A stretch of DNA of 36,796 nt from an uncultured Acidiferrobacteraceae bacterium. GTDB lineage: Bacteria > Pseudomonadota > Gammaproteobacteria > Arenicellales > UBA868. A model generated the notes under the pieces. That model was not told the origin of the DNA. It made no database searches and saw nothing but the letters and a program-made list of their open reading frames with translations. Position numbers and translations under genes: made by a program. Positions 7,475 to 14,894 of the stretch are shown piece after piece (positions within the stretch are counted from its first letter, which is position 1; every line of letters starts with the position of its first letter). The stretch is from the NCBI GenBank assembly GCA_913031305.1, contig CAJWEF010000009.1, positions 1 through 36,796 on the forward strand. The letters run 5' to 3'.

Positions 7475-9366
7475 CCGCCCTGGACTCCTTTCCAGTAACC
7501 CCGGGCATCAGTCCGCCGACTGCTGATCTGACTCAGCCAGAAAACAAATATCACCAGGACCATGAACAGAATAGTGCCAATTGAAACGATGTTGGCGGCA
7601 TAACCCAGTGTCGGCGTGTAAGCATCCGGCGAGGCATCGCGAAAGACATCAGTCACGTGCCAGTGCTGGCGAATCCCGGATCGGATGTAGCCCATCAACC
7701 CCATCAGCCAGGTGAATGCCACGGCCAGCAGAAATAGAGCGTACTGGGCCCGATTGGGCACTCTGCCCCAATTCAGGGGCGCAACCTCGCGCGACCCGCG
7801 GTACATCAGCGAGTCCAGCGTAATACTCACCACAATGATGATTAAAGTCGTCATCACCTGTGGAATCGAAGCCGCCACTTTGTACACGGTGTTGGTGAAG
7901 TACCCGTGGTAGATCCCCAGAAACAACAGGTTCGCTATGCCGGTCGTATAGAGCGCCAACTGAGCCGCATTACCCGCATTGACCCAGGTTACCGTGGCGA
8001 TCCGGTTTGAGCGGCGGTAAAAAAGGAAACTGAGCGCCGTAAACAGAATCATGATATTCACGGCTGTGTTTTTCGCCGGCATAATTCCCAGGGGGCCTAG
8101 ATATTTGTGGTAAGGCCCACCGAGCGCCTTCAGTTCCTCGTTGGTTAATACCAGAGTGTGCGGAGTGAACCAGACCAGAAAGCTTCCGATAATCGCAATC
8201 GCCAGATACTTGATGTAGCCGTTGTAGCGGACTGCACCGTCACTACGGCCCATGCCACACCAGAGGTAATAATTAGCAGACAAAAACAGGGTGCCGATCA
8301 ACACAGCCTGGATAATAAACAGCCAGGCAAAAATGCCGCCCATCAGGGTGATGCCCATCTGCTGGCTGTAAGCATAGATCTCTGCCGCAAGATAATAGCC
8401 TGCGAACGGTAGCGGCAGCAGTGCCAGGATGGCGATAAAGTTGGCGTTGTATCCCATCCAGTCGTAGTGCGCCCGTTCCTCCGGGCGTCCCGCGCTGAGA
8501 AAACGAAAAGCGGCATAGGCGCCAACAATGGATCCGCCATAGGCAATGTTGGCAATGAACCGGTGCAGATTGATCGGATTCCACAGATAGTTATGCATCG
8601 CGACCCAGGTGTCTCCGGAAAACACCCCGCCTGGATCAATGCCAGCGGGACTCATCATGAAGGTTACCCAGCCATTAGCCAGAAACATCAAGGTGGTGCC
8701 GACCGCATTCAGTACTAACCCGATACTAAGGTGCAGCCACTTGCGGAACCCACCCTGCAACCAATGCCAGCCGTAGTAATACAAATACAGAGCCGCGCTC
8801 TCAGCGAAAAACGCCAGCGCGTAATAAAACATACTCTCGCCAAAAATCTCACTGAGGTAGGAAAACAAGTGCGGGTAAAATACGATCAGGCTGAACAGCA
8901 ACAGGCCGCCCAAGATCGCAGTTAACGAGTACGCAGTGATACTGATCTTGATGAATTCGTAAGCCATATCGTCGTAACGCTGATCTCGCGTTTTCATCCC
9001 GATAGCCTCGATGATGAAAACAAAGATCGGCACGGCAAGTACAAACGCGGCAAACCACAGGTGCAGCTGGGCGACCAGCCAGACCGTAACCCGGCTGTTA
9101 ACCCCAGATACCGTCGGATAGTCGGTCGCGATCAGTTCCGGTGCGCTGATACCCGATGGGACGGTGTCCGCTGCCCCCTGCACTGCTCCAGACGCGGCAT
9201 CAACCGCAGCTGCCAGCAGGTCAGTTGACCCCCCAAGTAACATAGCGAACGCGAGAGCCATGAAGCCAAGCAGGCTTCGAACAGAACTCGAGCCAAAGGG
9301 ATTCTTTGCGTTGCAAAAAAGCATATGGCCGTTGATCATTTTTTTTAAGTCACCCACGCCTTTCAT
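7471..9366 (-). CDS. cytochrome bd-like oxidase, single large subunit (module B)
   Basis: A 631-residue polytopic membrane protein related to CydA. The N-terminal half keeps CydA landmarks: AQLHLWFAAF (position of the first haem histidine), FAESAALYLYYYGW (the paired-acid helix), FLANGW and NPINLHRFIANIAYGG. It lacks the GRQPW quinol-loop motif and there is no CydB. Extra C-terminal helices carry GLMGYIRSG..R..WHV..VFRD, shared with its paralogue at 14895-17084 and, from memory, with the bd-like oxidases of nitrite oxidisers such as Nitrospira. I start at the ATG at 9366 because it overlaps the stop of a 38-codon gene as ATGA; the frame is open to 9462. Electron donor and reaction are not known. 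O2 reduction is the family expectation. Confidence 0.8.
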   Translation of the reverse strand: MKGVGDLKKMINGHMLFCNAKNPFGSSSVRSLLGFMALAFAMLLGGSTDLLAAAVDAASGAVQGAADTVPSGISAPELIATDYPTVSGVNSRVTVWLVAQLHLWFAAFVLAVPIFVFIIEAIGMKTRDQRYDDMAYEFIKISITAYSLTAILGGLLLFSLIVFYPHLFSYLSEIFGESMFYYALAFFAESAALYLYYYGWHWLQGGFRKWLHLSIGLVLNAVGTTLMFLANGWVTFMMSPAGIDPGGVFSGDTWVAMHNYLWNPINLHRFIANIAYGGSIVGAYAAFRFLSAGRPEERAHYDWMGYNANFIAILALLPLPFAGYYLAAEIYAYSQQMGITLMGGIFAWLFIIQAVLIGTLFLSANYYLWCGMGRSDGAVRYNGYIKYLAIAIIGSFLVWFTPHTLVLTNEELKALGGPYHKYLGPLGIMPAKNTAVNIMILFTALSFLFYRRSNRIATVTWVNAGNAAQLALYTTGIANLLFLGIYHGYFTNTVYKVAASIPQVMTTLIIIVVSITLDSLMYRGSREVAPLNWGRVPNRAQYALFLLAVAFTWLMGLMGYIRSGIRQHWHVTDVFRDASPDAYTPTLGYAANIVSIGTILFMVLVIFVFWLSQISSRRTDARGYWKGVQGG

Positions 9367-9479
9367 GGCTGAAAGAATAGGGTCAATCCGTTTAACTTCA
9401 TGACCGCAAGATCGAGACCTAGAAACGCCAGCGCGCAGGTTACCAACGTAAGGACAAACCATAGTGGTGCACTATTCAT
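9363..9479 (-). CDS. 38-residue single-helix membrane peptide upstream of the bd-like oxidase
   Basis: ATG at 9479 with a strong ribosome binding site (GGAGAAGAG just upstream) opens 38 codons, and the TGA overlaps the ATG of the oxidase gene (ATGA at 9363-9366). The peptide begins MNSAPLWFVLTLVTCALAFL and continues with a short amphipathic tail, so it is one transmembrane helix. The size and position resemble CydX/AppX, small subunits that stabilise bd oxidases, though I see no sequence similarity to them. A good Shine-Dalgarno plus stop-start coupling makes a chance ORF unlikely. No equivalent exists in front of the paralogous oxidase at 14895-17084. Confidence 0.6.
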   Translation of the reverse strand: MNSAPLWFVLTLVTCALAFLGLDLAVMKLNGLTLFFQP

Positions 9480-9545
9480 TCTCTTCTCCGGGGCTCGCCC
9501 GTTCAGTTCCCGACACCCATAATTGCTACGTGCGCAGCCACTGTT

Positions 9546-10040
9546 TCATTGCAGTGCCGCCAGCATGTAATCGACCGCAGCACGAACTTCAGCCTCGTTC
9601 AGGGCGGCGTTGCCGCCTCGAGGTGGCATAACCCCGGTCGTACCCTGGAAGCCGTTAATCGCATTGCCATAGAGTGCTTCGGCCCCGGCTGCAGCCCGAT
9701 CCCGCCACAACTCCTGGTCGCCCAGTTGCGGGGCACCGGCAATGCCCGCGGCGTGGCACACCGCGCAAGCACTCTGGTAAACAGCTTCTCCCCCCACGGT
9801 CACATTAGCGGCGCCGGCCCCGGGCTCTGCTTTGGTGACCAGCATCTTGCCGACCGGCGCCAATTGCTCGCGCAGGGTTTCCACCTGCAGAGCCTGATCT
9901 TCAGGCGCTGCCGACGGGCTACTAAGGAACCACCAGAAAAACGCAAGCACAGTAATCGCAACCGCGATAAACACGGCAGGCCCGGCCCAGCAGGTGATCG
10001 GTAGGGGGCCCAAGCTGGTTGCGGTTGGTGAGTCTGCCAC
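9546..10040 (-). CDS. membrane-anchored cytochrome c5-type protein
   Basis: A 164-residue protein starting at a GTG. One transmembrane helix (about 20-39) is followed by a short helical linker and a cytochrome c5-like domain: GEAVYQSACAVCHAAGIAGAP with C92, C95, H96, then GDQELWRDR and the Met ligand M138 in GVMPPRGG. It is followed by 66 bases of untranslated sequence before the 38-residue ORF. It sits in the set of small cytochromes between the two oxidase modules and may shuttle electrons to the downstream oxidase (inference). The GTG start has only a weak GGA upstream, so a slightly different start is possible. Confidence 0.8.
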   Translation of the reverse strand: MADSPTATSLGPLPITCWAGPAVFIAVAITVLAFFWWFLSSPSAAPEDQALQVETLREQLAPVGKMLVTKAEPGAGAANVTVGGEAVYQSACAVCHAAGIAGAPQLGDQELWRDRAAAGAEALYGNAINGFQGTTGVMPPRGGNAALNEAEVRAAVDYMLAALQ

Positions 10041-10065
10041 TGTCGTATCCGTTTGCAGGCCCCGG

Positions 10066-10167
10066 TTACAGAACGTAAAAATAGAGAATCAATACAATCA
10101 CTACCAGGTTAATGCCCATGCCAGAAAGGATCACACCGTTCGCCAGACGCTTTTTCCAAAGCTTCAT
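10066..10167 (-). CDS. 33-residue single-helix membrane peptide between cytochrome genes
   Basis: ATG at 10167, 33 codons, TAA at 10066-10068. The peptide has a basic head (MKLWKKRLANG) and one hydrophobic helix ending in YFYVL. This basic-in, hydrophobic design is typical of small oxidase subunits (CcoQ/CydX-like size) and of membrane peptides inserted with N-in topology. It fills an otherwise empty 145-base gap between two cytochrome genes in the same direction. The Shine-Dalgarno is weak (GGCGG about nine bases upstream), so expression probably depends on coupling. Not recognised as a named family. Confidence 0.5.
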   Translation of the reverse strand: MKLWKKRLANGVILSGMGINLVVIVLILYFYVL

Positions 10168-10185
10168 GGTATTGAGACCGCCGGG

Positions 10186-10554
10186 CTAACCTGTCTTGCC
10201 GGTGCAGTTACACAACTGGCGCAGGTATCCCACCAGGGCTTCAATCTCGGCGTCCGTCAGGGTCTTACCCCACGGTGGCATCATCGGTGACTTGTCTGCG
10301 ATCGGCCCACCATCGATGATGACATTGCGAATATCTGCGTCGGAGATTTTCTCCATCTCGGCCGTCTCCGTGAAGTTTCTGGGATCAACCGGAAAATCCC
10401 CGGTAACGTTAGGGCCATCACCCTCACCCTCGGTGCCATGGCACTGCGCACAATAGAACCCGAATAACGCTTTACCATCCGCTGCCTGTGCAGCCCCAGT
10501 GAAGACAGGGCCCAGGGCCACTATCAGTAGAGCCATCAGAAATACTCTGGTCAT
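10186..10554 (-). CDS. small periplasmic monohaem cytochrome c
   Basis: A 122-residue secreted cytochrome c. The signal peptide is residues 1-24 (AQA-ADG). The haem motif is CAQCH (35-39) followed by GTEGEGDGPN, and the Met ligand lies in SPMMPPWGK (about M92). The C-terminus carries an unusual LCNC pair. I chose the ATG at 10554 because GGAG lies seven bases upstream; the frame could also open at a TTG abutting the upstream stop. The form resembles the monohaem electron carriers that feed terminal enzymes. A specific partner is not shown by sequence. Confidence 0.8.
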   Translation of the reverse strand: MTRVFLMALLIVALGPVFTGAAQAADGKALFGFYCAQCHGTEGEGDGPNVTGDFPVDPRNFTETAEMEKISDADIRNVIIDGGPIADKSPMMPPWGKTLTDAEIEALVGYLRQLCNCTGKTG

Positions 10555-10575
10555 GTTCATTCTCCGCGTAATCAA

Positions 10576-11238
10576 TTACTTGAACGTCGCGACGTGCGCT
10601 GCCACGTTCTTCATATCCTTATCACTCAGGACTCCGACGAACACCGGCATCATCTTGACCGGTTTAAATACCTTCGGCTCGCGAAGGTAGGCCAATACCC
10701 AGTCCGGGTTAAGCCTTTCCCCAGCACCGATGAGTGAAGGGCCGGATAACCCGCCGGAGAATTTTTTCTTGGTGGGGAACTGGTGACAACCACTACACGG
10801 CATCTTTTTAATAAAGATTAACTTGCCCTTCAGGTTCTTCTTTTTTACCTTCACTGCACCGTCCACAACGATGTCAGATCTAAGGCTCATAAGATAGTCG
10901 GCCACCGGACCAGCCTGGTCGGCGCTCAACACCGCGTGCCCACCCGGGTTAGGCTCCATGACCGAGTTAAACTTCATTGGTCGGATTGGCTGTGGATCTG
11001 CCAACCAGGTCTCGAGCCACGGTCGCTGAAACTTACTGCCGGCATACCACAGTTCGGGGCCTTTCTTGGCAAGCTGATCCGCAATGGTTTTCTCAGTGGC
11101 AGGCCCTTGCGTGTAGTGACACGACTGGCAGCCGCTGGATTCAAACGCCGCCTGACCCGCCGCAGCGTCGGCCCGGGCGAGGGAACTGGTCATCACCAAC
11201 AGTACCAGCGCGGGGAATACACTTGCTCCTGTTTTCAT
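10576..11238 (-). CDS. periplasmic dihaem cytochrome c
   Basis: A 220-residue secreted protein with a signal peptide (1-23) and two cytochrome c domains: CQSCH (37-41) and CSGCH (148-152). A lysine-rich bridge (VKVKKKNLKGK) joins them. LWYAGSKFQRPWLETWL in the first half and PDWVLAYLREPK in the second show that the two halves share the same design, so this looks like an internal duplication. Met ligand candidates are in MKFNSVMEP and KMMPVF. The ATG at 11238 is preceded by an AGGA. It lies 48 bases after the end of module A and begins the set of intermodule cytochromes. Confidence 0.78.
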   Translation of the reverse strand: MKTGASVFPALVLLVMTSSLARADAAAGQAAFESSGCQSCHYTQGPATEKTIADQLAKKGPELWYAGSKFQRPWLETWLADPQPIRPMKFNSVMEPNPGGHAVLSADQAGPVADYLMSLRSDIVVDGAVKVKKKNLKGKLIFIKKMPCSGCHQFPTKKKFSGGLSGPSLIGAGERLNPDWVLAYLREPKVFKPVKMMPVFVGVLSDKDMKNVAAHVATFK

Positions 11239-11286
11239 CCTAACTGTCCTCTTGCTATTTGGAATCATTTCCCTTCTTCTTACTCC

Positions 11287-12924
11287 TTACACCACCGCTG
11301 CCACACGCCGGCGTTCTTTGCGGACCAGCCATACGCCGAGCGCACCACTGACGACAACTGCCAGCAGGGTGTAGAGGTAGATCTTTATCGGTACCGGCGC
11401 TTCCAGAATGACACTGTGCCAGGTAGAAAGGCTCATAATCAGGCCGTGTTCCCCATTGGAACCATCCCAGGCATTCAGGGCAAGGGGAATAAACCGGCCC
11501 TTGACGAACTGGATATCATTGCGATCGTCGGTCAGGAGGGGGCGGCGCATAATTACACTCCAGCGACCCTGGTTCCAACTCGCTACCGTATCGACCTGCT
11601 GTTGCTCGCCGGGTTGCACCTTGGCAGGTTGTTTCCAGCCGCGTGCATTACTTTCCTGCACTGCCTGCCCCGCATTCTCTGCCCCGTCCGAGCGCCAATG
11701 CCACAGATGGACGGGATTTGAGGAGTCACCACGAAAGAAATGAGGCTTCTTGGTTCCCTCTGGCAGTTTCACCGGAAACTGCAACGCTATCGCGTCCCTG
11801 AAAGTCTCCAGTTGCCGTGGCACCACATCGTTGGCGGCAACATAAGAATTGAAAGCGCCCATACGCGAGATTTCTTGTGGATCGAATTCGATTCCACTTT
11901 GGTGAAGCTCATCTTTAAACGGGTCGTCCCATTCAATCAGAAAGGCGATCTCCTCAAGGTTATACAACGCGCGAACGGTGACCAGTTCGATGCTTGGGTT
12001 CTGCCATCGTGGCGCTGCGACGACCTGGCCGGTCAAGCGGACGTCCATCGGCTCGGCGGCGAGCCAGTTTGCCTCCCCTGGGTCCTGAGAAATCTCCCCT
12101 TCGATCTCCAATGCCCTGAGCACTTGATGGTTCGTCAGTTGATGTTGAAGTGACTTGATGAAATTAGCCAGGGCCCAGCGTTCTTGCTCGGTCAGCGCAT
12201 CAGCAAATGAGGGCATGGGCGTACCGTTTATGCCGGTCGAGAAACGCATGTAAATATCCTCCGCCTCGCTGCCCGCCTTGATCTTCCACGGGTGGGTCAC
12301 GTTACGGATTCGAATTGGGAAGCCCCAGTCATCGGTTCGATCGAAGGATTTCTGGCCGTCGCCGCGGCCCAGTTTGCCGTGGCATTCCCAGCACTTCGCG
12401 TGCTCAAACACCTCTTTACCCTTGGCTACCAGTGCTTCGCTGTACGCCGGGCGCTCGGATGGCAGTGTCACTACCAGGTCATTCTTGACCGGATCAAGTT
12501 CGGGGTCATCAAATTCGATAGCGAAGGTCTTGATGTAGTCGATCACGGCCCAACGTTCATTTTCGCTCAGCCCGTTTTTAATTAAATCGCTGTCAAACGC
12601 CTGCATCGCAGTACCCGACAGGCCCCGGCTGACCGTTCGGAACAGATCCTCATCGCGCGGCAGTTCGCCACTTTGTGTGGTGCGGAACTTGAAGGTGCCA
12701 AGAGTGAAATCCCGTGGCCGGGGGTCCAGAAAATCTGCGGCCGGACCATTTCCATCCCCGAGCAGGCCGTGGCAGAAACTGCAGCGGCGCAAATAAATCT
12801 CTACCCCTTGGTTAAGACTGGCGTCGGTCGCCTCTGGCCTGGGTCCGCTTGGCGCCGATGCCCCCAGCGCAACCCCCCAGTTCAAGATCAATAGGGTGAA
12901 GATTGCGGCCACGCGACATTTCAT
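11287..12924 (-). CDS. dihaem cytochrome c fused to an ethylbenzene-dehydrogenase-type haem b domain (module A)
   Basis: A 545-residue paralogue of the protein at 4266-5870. A signal peptide (1-22) leads to cytochrome c domains with CSFCH (48-52) and CWECH (178-182). An EB_dh-like domain follows (about 300-510: VTVRALYNLEEIAFLIEWDD, GDSSNPVHLWHWRS, AWDGSNGEHG), then one C-terminal transmembrane helix and a basic tail. The ATG at 12924 overlaps the upstream stop as ATGA, and the frame also remains open upstream to 13041. It is the last gene of module A. Compared with its paralogue it has an insert before the FRDAIALQFPVKLPEG segment. In known enzymes the EB_dh fold holds a haem b with Met/Lys ligation; I cannot assign the ligands here. 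Confidence 0.8.
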   Translation of the reverse strand: MKCRVAAIFTLLILNWGVALGASAPSGPRPEATDASLNQGVEIYLRRCSFCHGLLGDGNGPAADFLDPRPRDFTLGTFKFRTTQSGELPRDEDLFRTVSRGLSGTAMQAFDSDLIKNGLSENERWAVIDYIKTFAIEFDDPELDPVKNDLVVTLPSERPAYSEALVAKGKEVFEHAKCWECHGKLGRGDGQKSFDRTDDWGFPIRIRNVTHPWKIKAGSEAEDIYMRFSTGINGTPMPSFADALTEQERWALANFIKSLQHQLTNHQVLRALEIEGEISQDPGEANWLAAEPMDVRLTGQVVAAPRWQNPSIELVTVRALYNLEEIAFLIEWDDPFKDELHQSGIEFDPQEISRMGAFNSYVAANDVVPRQLETFRDAIALQFPVKLPEGTKKPHFFRGDSSNPVHLWHWRSDGAENAGQAVQESNARGWKQPAKVQPGEQQQVDTVASWNQGRWSVIMRRPLLTDDRNDIQFVKGRFIPLALNAWDGSNGEHGLIMSLSTWHSVILEAPVPIKIYLYTLLAVVVSGALGVWLVRKERRRVAAVV

Positions 12925-13889
12925 CAGTGCGACTCCGGTATACGCGGAGTTTTCTGCGCCAGGTCGTATTCCGCAAGAATGATCTTCCAACGCTCTTCTT
13001 CGCTGAGATTCAACTTCCATACCGGCATCGCCGAATCCCACGGTGTCGCCTCGGTTGGCAACCCGGGTCCGCCGTTGCTGACACGCCAGAAGGTATAACC
13101 TTCGACAATTGTTTCGATAGTGCCGTTGTCAGTGAAATTGATGGGGCGCAGTTTGAACCCGTCGGCCATCGGCCCGTCACCGGCCACACTGTCGCCGTGG
13201 CAGGGCCGACAGTTCATCGAATATAGGGCCCGACCCTCAAACAGGTGTTTTTCCATCAGTGCTGCGCGGGCCGAATCACGGTTGACACTGGCCGCCCCTA
13301 ACTCTCGCAAGAAGGCGCGCATCGGCGCAGTCGGGATGGCCTCGAGCATGTGATCGGGCTCGGTGTATTCAGCCCAGCTGTCCAGGTCTGCCTCCAGTTG
13401 GGGGATAAATCCAACCTCGTTAGCCTGAGCCTGCTCAATAAATGCGTCGACCTCGGCGTCGGATGGGCTGGCAAAGGGGTTCTTCAGATCTTCGTTCTTT
13501 TTGGGGAAATTTGACGAGGGATGCTGGATGCGCAGCGACGAGGGCTGTTGCACCTTGGGTATAGTGACATCGTATACCTGCCAGCCGATCAGCGCCGGTA
13601 CTATTACCAGTCCCAGGGTCCGCGTTGTCCGGCCGTACTCGCCGCGCAAAAAACGCTGGATCGGGTAAAGAAATTCCGCCAGGTGCTCCTCGGAGAAAGT
13701 GACCAGTAAAAACAAGGCGATGATCGTCAACAACATATAAATGAACATCAGCGTGCCTGGTACCGTCAGCGGGAATGGCATCCCAGTGATCTCCCGCGAC
13801 AGTGCCGGGATGCCCCACTTCACCAGGGCGTAGATCAACACCAGGGTCAATACGATCGTCCAGAAGCGAAAGGTTGGGGGCTTTTTCAT
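12924..13889 (-). CDS. membrane-anchored monohaem cytochrome c (module A)
   Basis: A 321-residue paralogue of the protein at 5871-6659. Three N-terminal membrane helices (about 8-27, 43-64, 90-107) precede a linker that is about 60 residues longer than in the paralogue and rich in acidic residues. The cytochrome c domain has CRPCH (227-231) and GGPGLPTEATPW..AMPVW, probably with the Met ligand. Both ends overlap neighbours by a few bases. The shared helix count, haem position and the GGPGLP.EATPW motif show common descent of the two genes. The role is probably to anchor or relay electrons within the oxidase-linked complex (inference). Confidence 0.78.
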   Translation of the reverse strand: MKKPPTFRFWTIVLTLVLIYALVKWGIPALSREITGMPFPLTVPGTLMFIYMLLTIIALFLLVTFSEEHLAEFLYPIQRFLRGEYGRTTRTLGLVIVPALIGWQVYDVTIPKVQQPSSLRIQHPSSNFPKKNEDLKNPFASPSDAEVDAFIEQAQANEVGFIPQLEADLDSWAEYTEPDHMLEAIPTAPMRAFLRELGAASVNRDSARAALMEKHLFEGRALYSMNCRPCHGDSVAGDGPMADGFKLRPINFTDNGTIETIVEGYTFWRVSNGGPGLPTEATPWDSAMPVWKLNLSEEERWKIILAEYDLAQKTPRIPESH

Positions 13890-14890
13890 TGTGCTGCTTC
13901 CTTGGCAGAGGCCTCGTCACCTTTTTGCATCATCAGGTAGGCCAGCACGTCCTGAAAGTCCTTCACGGTGAGCATTTCAGTCAGATCATTGGGCATGACG
14001 CTGGCGCCTTCGTCCTGCTCGATCTCGCGGATATCGTCGCGCGGTATTACCGCTACCTCGCCCGTTGCCTTGGTGATCTGCACCTCCGCGGGCGTATCTC
14101 CAGATTTGAGGCCGACATGCTTTCGTTCATCTGACTTGGTCACTACCACCCAGGTCTCATAGCCATCGCTGATCTTTCGCGCCGGGCGGAGGATGGATTG
14201 GGAAATGAACTTCAGGCCCTTTTCACCGATACGGGAAAGGTCGGGACCGATGTCACCGCCGTCGCCGGCGATGCTATGGCAATCAGAGCAGGTATCGGCG
14301 AACATTTCCTCGCCGTTTCCCGGATCGCCGCCACCGGCTGCGCTCGCCGCGGCGATCCGGGCGTAGTAACTCTGGGCCAGTTCACCCGGGTTTTCGATGT
14401 TATCCAGATCCAGATCGCCGCCCTGACTCTGCAGGTAGGCTATTACCGCCTTGATCTCCTTGAGGTTCAGCGAAATCGGTGGTGCATAGACGATCGCCAT
14501 CTCATTTTTGTAGCCTTCCACCAGGTAAGCATCGGGCTTGGCCAGGCTCTCCACCAGGTAATCGGTACTACTGTAGTGAGTGCCTGTTTCTTCGGAACGC
14601 TCCTTGGCGCGCTGTTCAGCCCGGGCGCCAATCGGCAATGGGAACTTCTCACCAAACTGGCCAAGATTGGGGCAACGTACCGCGCTTCCTTCCCCGCCCA
14701 GGCTGTGACAGGTAAAGCACCGGCCCTTACCCCAGAAAATCGCTTCACCTCCTTCCGGCGTGACTTCGACCACGCTGGCCGCCTTTCGTTCACCCCCAGT
14801 CATTGCAGTGATCGCCTGCCCAATCCACATGTAAGTACCCAGCACCACCAGCAGAAACACGAATACCCGCACAATGGCATTGGAGCGCAT
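13886..14890 (-). CDS. dihaem cytochrome c with Pirellula/Verrucomicrobium-type haem domain (module A)
   Basis: A 334-residue protein with an N-terminal anchor (8-28) and two haem motifs, CFTCH (58-62) and CSDCH (201-205). The second domain reads IAGDGGDIGPDLSRIG, then SILRPARKISDGYETW, a beta-rich insert and GASVMPNDL near the end. That order matches what I know as the putative haem-binding domain of Pirellula/Verrucomicrobium type, with SVMP giving the Met ligand. The ATG at 14890 has GGAGG upstream; the frame is open to 15019 inside the oxidase gene, which I reject. The paralogue at 6656-7474 lacks the beta-rich insert. Confidence 0.8.
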   Translation of the reverse strand: MRSNAIVRVFVFLLVVLGTYMWIGQAITAMTGGERKAASVVEVTPEGGEAIFWGKGRCFTCHSLGGEGSAVRCPNLGQFGEKFPLPIGARAEQRAKERSEETGTHYSSTDYLVESLAKPDAYLVEGYKNEMAIVYAPPISLNLKEIKAVIAYLQSQGGDLDLDNIENPGELAQSYYARIAAASAAGGGDPGNGEEMFADTCSDCHSIAGDGGDIGPDLSRIGEKGLKFISQSILRPARKISDGYETWVVVTKSDERKHVGLKSGDTPAEVQITKATGEVAVIPRDDIREIEQDEGASVMPNDLTEMLTVKDFQDVLAYLMMQKGDEASAKEAAQ

Positions 14891-14894
14891 TGTT

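Noticed and set aside
13435-13920. 161-codon minus-strand frame overlapping the module A cytochromes
   Set aside because: It lies out of frame across the membrane cytochrome gene and has no coherent hydrophobic pattern or motif of its own.
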